This document shows, piece by piece, positions 7,379 through 11,217 of a DNA stretch of 11,217 bases. The position numbers and the translations under genes are program-made. Each line of letters opens with the position of its first letter. Within the stretch, counting starts at the first letter, position 1. Under the pieces are notes generated by a model. That model saw only the letters and a list, made by a program, of their open reading frames with translations, made no database searches and was not told the DNA's origin. The stretch is from JBFHES01 sp041584015 (lineage in GTDB: Bacteria; Bacteroidota; Bacteroidia; Bacteroidales; M50B96): positions 1-11,217 of the forward strand of contig JBFHES010000157.1 in the NCBI GenBank assembly GCA_041584015.1. The letters run 5' to 3'.

Positions 7379-7831
7379 GAAGCTATAAGTTACAAGACGA
7401 TTTCTGTAAATAAGGCTACGGTAAACAAAGAGTGGATAGTCGTTGATGCAGAAAACGAAATTTTAGGAAGGTTATCTTCGAAAGTAGCTAAGATATTACG
7501 TGGTAAGCACAAACCAAGCTTTACCCCACATGTAGATTGTGGAGACAATATCATTGTTATTAACGCAGAGAAAGTTCGCCTAACAGGAAATAAAGTTACT
7601 GAGAGACAGTATGTACGTCATACAGGTTATCCAGGTGGACAACGTTTCGAGACGCCAGAATCTTTGTTAAAGAAAGATCCTGCAAGAATTATCGAGATGG
7701 CAGTTAAAGGTATGTTACCGAAGAACCGACTTGGAAGAGCACTTCAGAAAAACTTACATGTTGTTGTAGGTAGTGAGCACACTCACGAAGCGCAAAAACC
7801 AAAAGTAGTTGAATTAAGTACCATTAAATAA
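7376..7831 (+). CDS. rplM: 50S ribosomal protein L13
   Basis: A 151-residue protein of normal family length. L13 is an early-assembly protein of the large ribosomal subunit that binds 23S rRNA. Recognisable parts are WIVVDAENEILGRL (20-33), the HVDCGDNIIVINAEKV core (52-67), the HTGYPGG signature (82-88), KGMLPKN.LG (111-120) and a GSEHTHEAQ.P tail (132-142). Translation starts at GTG. It is the first gene of the rplM-rpsI-rpsB-tsf cluster and its stop lies 5 bases before rpsI. In Escherichia coli L13 represses its own operon through the rplM leader; whether this happens here is unknown. Confidence 0.98.
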   Translation: MEAISYKTISVNKATVNKEWIVVDAENEILGRLSSKVAKILRGKHKPSFTPHVDCGDNIIVINAEKVRLTGNKVTERQYVRHTGYPGGQRFETPESLLKKDPARIIEMAVKGMLPKNRLGRALQKNLHVVVGSEHTHEAQKPKVVELSTIK

Positions 7832-7836
7832 GTAAC

Positions 7837-8223
7837 ATGGAAGTTGTAAACACTATCGGAAGAAGGAAGGCAGCAATTGCTCGTATCTACCTGACTGAAG
7901 GAAAAGGAAAAATCACGGTAAATAACAAAGATTATTCTGAGTATTTCCCAACAGGAACATTACAGTACATTGTACGTCAACCATTAATGCTTATCGAGGC
8001 TGGAGAGATGTATGACATCAAAGCTAATTTAGATGGCGGTGGCATTAAAGGACAAGCAGAAGCACTCCGATTAGCAATTGCTAGAGCGCTATATAGCATT
8101 AATCCTGAAGACAAAACAGCTTTACGTGCTGCTGGATTCGTTACCAGAGACCCAAGAGAGGTTGAAAGAAAGAAGCCAGGACAGAAGAAAGCTCGTAAGA
8201 AGTTTCAGTTTAGTAAGCGTTAA
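7837..8223 (+). CDS. rpsI: 30S ribosomal protein S9
   Basis: A 128-residue protein with the full S9 pattern: TIGRRKAAIARIYL at the N-terminus, YFPTGTLQ.I.RQPL, the GGGIKGQAEALRLAIARAL motif (67-85), TRDPREVERKKPGQKKARK and the terminal SKR. In the family the C-terminal arginine tail reaches the tRNA anticodon region in the 30S P site. It starts 5 bases after rplM, and translational coupling is likely. A longer-than-usual gap of 97 bases follows before rpsB. Confidence 0.98.
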   Translation: MEVVNTIGRRKAAIARIYLTEGKGKITVNNKDYSEYFPTGTLQYIVRQPLMLIEAGEMYDIKANLDGGGIKGQAEALRLAIARALYSINPEDKTALRAAGFVTRDPREVERKKPGQKKARKKFQFSKR

Positions 8224-8245
8224 AAAATTTATTGTTAAACTTAAA

Positions 8246-8297
8246 TTAATGAGACTCCTTAGAATCTATTTCATTAGAATAAAGGGCTACTCATTAG
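8246..8297 (+). promoter_or_regulatory. Hairpin in the rpsB leader (candidate S2-type regulatory element)
   Basis: In the 97-base rpsI-rpsB gap, TAATGAG (8247-8253) pairs perfectly with CTCATTA (8290-8296), extended by a possible G-U pair. Inside, TCCTT (8256-8260) can pair with AAGGG (8282-8286), and TCTA (8265-8268) with TAGA (8275-8278) around a 6-base loop. The hairpin ends 23 bases before the rpsB ATG. S2 is known to regulate rpsB-tsf through a leader structure in other bacteria. The link here is inferred, and the inner helices are short. Confidence 0.4.
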
Positions 8298-8320
8298 TTG
8301 TTCGTAATTAAATTAAAATC

Positions 8321-9151
8321 ATGGCAAGAACAGAATTTAAAGAATTGCTTGATGCTGGTGTACATTTTGGTCACCTAAAAAGAAAGTGGAATCCTAACAT
8401 GGCTCCGTTTATCTTCATGGAGAAAAGCGGAATTCACATTATCGATCTTCATAAAACAATTGTAAAACTAGACGAAGCTGCTAACGCTGCTAAGCAAGTT
8501 GCAAAGTCGGGTAGAAAAATACTTTTCGTAGCTACAAAGAAACAAGCGAAAGATATTGTTGCCGAAAGAGTAAAAGCAATTGGAATGCCTTACGTTACTG
8601 AACGTTGGTCAGGTGGTATGTTAACCAACTTCCCTACCATTCGTAAAGCAGTTAAGAAAATGGGATCAATTGATAAGTTGATGAAAGAAGCTGATGCTTA
8701 TGGAAACTTATCAAAAAGAGAAAAATTACAAATTACCCGTCAAAGAGCTAAGCTGGAGAAAAACTTAGGTAGTATTGCCGATCTTACAAGATTGCCTGCT
8801 GCATTGTTTGTTGTTGATGTTTCGAAAGAAAACATTGCTGTTGCAGAAGCCATTAAATTAGGTATTCCTGTATTCGGTATTGTTGATACCAACTCAGATC
8901 CAGATAAAGTAGATTTCCCAATCCCTGCTAATGACGATGCATCAAAGTCTATTTCATTAATCGTAGACGTAATGTGTCAAGCCATTACCGAAGGTATGGA
9001 TGATCGCAAGCTCGAAAAAGATAAAGAAAAAGCAGACGCTCCTAAAGCCCAGCACGAATCTCCTAAAAAAGCTGGCGGACGTAGATCATCTGCAAAAAAG
9101 ACAGCTGAGCCAGCAAAAAAAGCTGATGCTCCTGCTGAAGAATCAAAATAA
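8321..9151 (+). CDS. rpsB: 30S ribosomal protein S2 with Lys/Ala-rich C-terminal tail
   Basis: A 276-residue protein. S2 joins the small subunit late in assembly, on the solvent side near S1 where present. Family landmarks are LLDAGVHFGH (9-18), KWNPNMAPFIF (22-32), ILFVATKKQAKD (67-78), RWSGGMLTNFPTIRK (95-109), LPAALFVVD (158-166) and VDTNSDPDKVDFPIPANDDA (188-207). The globular core ends near residue 226. Residues 227-276 form a charged, low-complexity tail rich in Lys, Ala, Pro and Glu, probably disordered. No Shine-Dalgarno is seen; the ATG follows an A/T-rich stretch (aattaaaatc). The gene is 33 bases before tsf. Confidence 0.98.
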   Translation: MARTEFKELLDAGVHFGHLKRKWNPNMAPFIFMEKSGIHIIDLHKTIVKLDEAANAAKQVAKSGRKILFVATKKQAKDIVAERVKAIGMPYVTERWSGGMLTNFPTIRKAVKKMGSIDKLMKEADAYGNLSKREKLQITRQRAKLEKNLGSIADLTRLPAALFVVDVSKENIAVAEAIKLGIPVFGIVDTNSDPDKVDFPIPANDDASKSISLIVDVMCQAITEGMDDRKLEKDKEKADAPKAQHESPKKAGGRRSSAKKTAEPAKKADAPAEESK

Positions 9152-9184
9152 GAATAAATAATAACCATTTAAATAAGACATAAA

Positions 9185-10015
9185 ATGGCTGATATAAAAG
9201 CTGCTGATGTTGGCAAACTAAGAAAGATGACCGGTGCAGGCATGATGGACTGCAAAAAAGCACTTACCGAAGCTGAAGGTGATTTCCAAAAAGCAATTGA
9301 GATTATCCGCGAAAAAGGACAAGCTATCGCCAATAAGCGTGCTGACCGTGAAGCTACCGAAGGTGCAGTTATTGCAAAGACTTCTGATGATAATAAACTT
9401 GCTGTGGTTATTTCATTAAACTGCGAAACCGACTTCGTAGCAAAAAATGATGACTTTGTAAAGCTAGCTAGCGCGATTGCTGATGTTGCTTTAGCAAACA
9501 ACCCTGCTGACTTAGATGCACTAAAAAGCCTTGAAGTTGACGGAATGAAAATTGCCGATAAGGTAATGGAACAAACTGGTGTTATTGGTGAGAAGATTGA
9601 ATTGTCAAATTACGAGAAAATCGAATCAGAACGTACAGTTGCATATATTCACGCTGGAAACAAATTAGCTACAATAGCTGGATTTACAGTTGCAGGCGCT
9701 GACAACCAAGTATACAGAGATGTAGCTATGCAAATTGCAGCTATGGATCCTGTTGCTGTTAGCAAAAATGATGTACCTCAAGAGATTCAAGACGAAGAAT
9801 TCAAAATTGGTCGTGAGCAAGCACGTTTAGAAGGTAAGCCTGAGAAAATTCTTGATAAAATTGCTGAAGGTCGCTTAAACAAGTTCTTTAAAGAAAGAAC
9901 ATTGTTAGCACAAGATTTTGTAAAAGACAACAAAATGAGCATTGAGCAATATCTACAGGGACAGAACAAAGACCTTACTGTTCTTTCATTCAAAAGAGTT
10001 TCTTTGAACGCATAG
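9185..10015 (+). CDS. tsf: Translation elongation factor Ts
   Basis: A 276-residue protein. EF-Ts exchanges GDP for GTP on EF-Tu during elongation. The N-terminal UBA-like domain is clear (VGKLRKMTGAGMMDCKKAL, 9-27), followed by the EF-Tu-contacting TDFVAKN motif (82-88) and the core with HAGNKLATIAGF (156-167) and MQIAAMDPVAV (187-197). The C-terminal part ends in TLLAQDFVKDNKMSIEQYL and is normal for the family. It is the last gene of the ribosomal cluster; an intrinsic terminator begins about 21 bases after its stop. The start has an A-rich leader without Shine-Dalgarno. Confidence 0.98.
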   Translation: MADIKAADVGKLRKMTGAGMMDCKKALTEAEGDFQKAIEIIREKGQAIANKRADREATEGAVIAKTSDDNKLAVVISLNCETDFVAKNDDFVKLASAIADVALANNPADLDALKSLEVDGMKIADKVMEQTGVIGEKIELSNYEKIESERTVAYIHAGNKLATIAGFTVAGADNQVYRDVAMQIAAMDPVAVSKNDVPQEIQDEEFKIGREQARLEGKPEKILDKIAEGRLNKFFKERTLLAQDFVKDNKMSIEQYLQGQNKDLTVLSFKRVSLNA

Positions 10016-10036
10016 TATTAAAACTATCATATATTT

Positions 10037-10066
10037 AAAAGCCCCGATTCGTCGGGGCTTTTTTTT
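10037..10066 (+). terminator. Intrinsic terminator of the rplM-rpsI-rpsB-tsf operon
   Basis: A GC-rich 7-bp stem, GCCCCGA (10041-10047) with TCGGGGC (10052-10058), closes a TTCG tetraloop. The stem is extended by four A-T pairs and followed by eight T residues (10059-10066). This is a textbook Rho-independent terminator. Confidence 0.95.
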
Positions 10067-10341
10067 GCGCCTCATTTTTTCGAAACCACTTTTTTAAAGA
10101 AGGTATCAGCCTTAATTCATAATCACATCAAACAAGCTAAATAACAGTACCATCATTATCTAACAAAAACATAAAGGCTTCCAGAATCCATAAAGAATAA
10201 TCAGTTCGACACCCCGCTTGCAAAGGCGAGAATAAACCTTAAATCCCCCTTAAACCAAAACCGTGTTTTGTTGTTTATGCTCTCTAAGTGATTATTCAAG
10301 TTACAGCACTTTACATCTATTATTAGTTATAAAAGAATAAA
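10067..10341. other. Gene-free stretch after tsf with a degenerate hairpin
   Basis: The gap from the tsf stop to the next gene is 326 bases, and this is the part after the terminator. I see no credible gene. CCCGC (10213-10217) and GCGAG (10226-10230) form a small hairpin around TTGCAAAG that pairs better in the minus-strand transcript (all five pairs, one G-U). It may be the remnant of a dispersed intergenic repeat. A TTTG at 10267-10270 could be a -33 element for the lipoprotein gene, but no good TAnnTTTG follows it. Confidence 0.5.
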
Positions 10342-11055
10342 ATGAACAGATACCTTTTCGTTGTAATGTTTGGCGCATTTTTACTAAGCGCCTGTACCCA
10401 GGAAGCAACTTTGCAGGATCTTGATTCGGCATCGTTTAAGAAGGCGATTTCTAGGAGAAACGGAACATTGCTGGATGTAAGAACTCCTGGTGAATTTGCC
10501 AATGGCCATATAAAAGGTGCTGGACAACTAAACTTCTACGATCGTGACTTTAGTGAAAAGCTCCTCATGCTGGAAAAAGACCAGGAAATTTACCTGTACT
10601 GTAACACAGGGTACAGAAGCAAAAAAGCCGCAGCCGTGCTGAATATAAATGGCTATAAAAAAGTGTATAATCTACAGAGAGGTATTATGGATTGGTATCG
10701 AAACAATAACCCAATAGTTACCAATCCAAACGCCAAACCAGACACAGAAAACAGAATGGAATCCGATGAATATTTAGCCTTAATACAATCCGACACGCCT
10801 GTTCTGATAGACTTCTATGCACCATGGTGTGCACCCTGCCGAAAAATGCTACCCATGATAGATGAATTAAGCAATACCTACAAAAGCAAGGTTCAAATTG
10901 TAAAACTAAATTCTGATGCTAGTAAGAAATTGGTCAAAGACCAGCAAATAAGCAGTGTTCCGTACTTAGTAATTTATAAGAATGGTAAGCAGTTATTCGA
11001 ACATGAAGGGTTTATTGAGCGTAATGATCTGATTTCAGAACTTAACAAACTATAG
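10342..11055 (+). CDS. Lipoprotein fusing rhodanese and thioredoxin domains
   Basis: A 237-residue protein. A lipoprotein signal ends in the lipobox LSAC, with the lipidated Cys at 18, so it should be membrane-anchored outside the cytoplasm. Residues about 24-120 are a single rhodanese domain: LLDVRTPGEFANGHIKGA (43-60) and the active-site loop CNTGYRS with Cys87, which would carry a persulfide. Residues about 138-237 are a thioredoxin fold with the WCAPC redox motif (Cys163, Cys166) and the cis-proline in SSVPY (Pro207). All key residues of both domains are present. A plausible role is sulfur transfer or protein disulfide reduction in the periplasm, with the thioredoxin domain perhaps resolving the rhodanese persulfide; this is inferred. 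The gene stands alone. The ATG follows an A-rich leader and is fixed by the signal peptide. Confidence 0.93.
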   Translation: MNRYLFVVMFGAFLLSACTQEATLQDLDSASFKKAISRRNGTLLDVRTPGEFANGHIKGAGQLNFYDRDFSEKLLMLEKDQEIYLYCNTGYRSKKAAAVLNINGYKKVYNLQRGIMDWYRNNNPIVTNPNAKPDTENRMESDEYLALIQSDTPVLIDFYAPWCAPCRKMLPMIDELSNTYKSKVQIVKLNSDASKKLVKDQQISSVPYLVIYKNGKQLFEHEGFIERNDLISELNKL

Positions 11056-11075
11056 CTAATCACTTTTAAACATAA

Positions 11076-11101
11076 AAAGCCGACTCGTTAAAGTCGGCTT
11101 T
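11076..11101 (-). terminator. Hairpin terminator for tRNA-Leu, possibly two-way
   Basis: A 10-bp stem, AAAGCCGACT (11076-11085) with AGTCGGCTTT (11092-11101), encloses a 6-base loop. On the minus strand the stem is followed by a T run (complement of the A run at 11074-11078), just beyond the tRNA 3' end, so it fits best as the tRNA terminator. On the plus strand only three Ts follow, so it would end the lipoprotein transcript less efficiently. It starts 20 bases after the lipoprotein stop codon. Confidence 0.8.
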
Positions 11102-11105
11102 CCTG

Positions 11106-11189
11106 TACCCAGAGCCGGGATCGAACCGGCACGTCATTGCTGACACTGGTGTTTGAGACCAGCGCGTCTACCAATTCCGCCATCTGGGC
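11106..11189 (-). tRNA. tRNA-Leu (anticodon CAA)
   Basis: An 84-base class II tRNA. The acceptor stem is GCCCAGA paired with TCTGGGT (G1-U72 wobble) with discriminator A73. The D-arm contains TGGCGGAATTGGTAGACGC, typical of tRNA-Leu. The anticodon stem CTGGT/ACCAG holds the loop CTCAAAC, giving anticodon CAA (11153-11155), which reads UUG. The long variable arm is a GTCA/TGAC stem with a GCAA loop, and the T-arm holds GGTTCGATCC. The 3' CCA is not encoded (CAG follows A73), so it must be added by the CCA-adding enzyme. Its promoter lies at or beyond the right edge. Confidence 0.96.
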
Positions 11190-11217
11190 ATTATATTTTT
11201 TCAGTCTTTAAGAACTC

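Noticed and set aside
8078..8311. A 77-codon open frame overlapping the end of rpsI and the rpsB leader
   Set aside because: Its first half is the out-of-frame reading of a clear S9 sequence, the translation is a random basic string, and the gap is better explained as an RNA hairpin.
8977..9993. Minus-strand open frames opposite rpsB and tsf (8977-9168, 9063-9263, 9169-9501, 9787-9993)
   Set aside because: They are low-complexity antisense readings of the S2 tail and EF-Ts and show no independent coding signal.

Overview
The window looks like chromosomal DNA of a member of the Bacteroidota (about 40% GC by eye). The evidence is a type IX secretion (T9SS) C-terminal sorting domain, tandem FISUMP (Fib_succ_major) domains, the gene order rplM-rpsI-rpsB-tsf with Bacteroidota-type protein sequences, perfect TAnnTTTG promoter boxes upstream of the ribosomal operon, and A/T-rich start regions mostly without Shine-Dalgarno sequences. 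A Bacteroidales/Marinilabiliales-like origin is my guess. The order is not proven by the sequence.

Left half (1-6968, minus strand): two adjacent genes for exported proteins, 20 bases apart. The upstream gene (5586-6968) encodes a 460-residue secreted protein with a duplicated GWS...GYQIN module and a type A T9SS sorting domain. The downstream gene begins at 5565 and runs uninterrupted off the left edge (at least 1855 codons). It encodes a giant modular surface or secreted protein: signal peptide, N-terminal head domain, five PKD/Ig-like domains of which the first four are each followed by a Cys/Asp-rich CDDNDPCT linker, then four FISUMP domains alternating with further PKD-like domains, with another PKD-like domain beginning at the edge. 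Together they look like a cell-envelope or secreted adhesin-type locus. The ligand or function cannot be read from the sequence.

Middle (6969-7375): a 407-base divergent intergenic region with a 9-bp perfect inverted repeat, a possible minus-strand promoter and two TATTTTTG promoter boxes 40 bp apart in front of rplM.

Right centre (7376-10066, plus strand): the translation operon rplM (L13, GTG start), rpsI (S9), rpsB (S2) and tsf (EF-Ts), closed by a strong intrinsic terminator. The rpsI-rpsB gap can fold into a hairpin that may be an S2-type regulatory leader.

Right end (10067-11217): a gene-free stretch with a degenerate hairpin, then a lipoprotein that fuses a rhodanese domain to a thioredoxin domain (10342-11055). 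A hairpin terminator follows, and then a minus-strand tRNA-Leu(CAA). I found no defence system, mobile element, CRISPR array or other clearly new system. The most noteworthy items are the giant modular protein, the rhodanese-thioredoxin lipoprotein, the candidate rpsB leader and the duplicated promoter/leader block before rplM.
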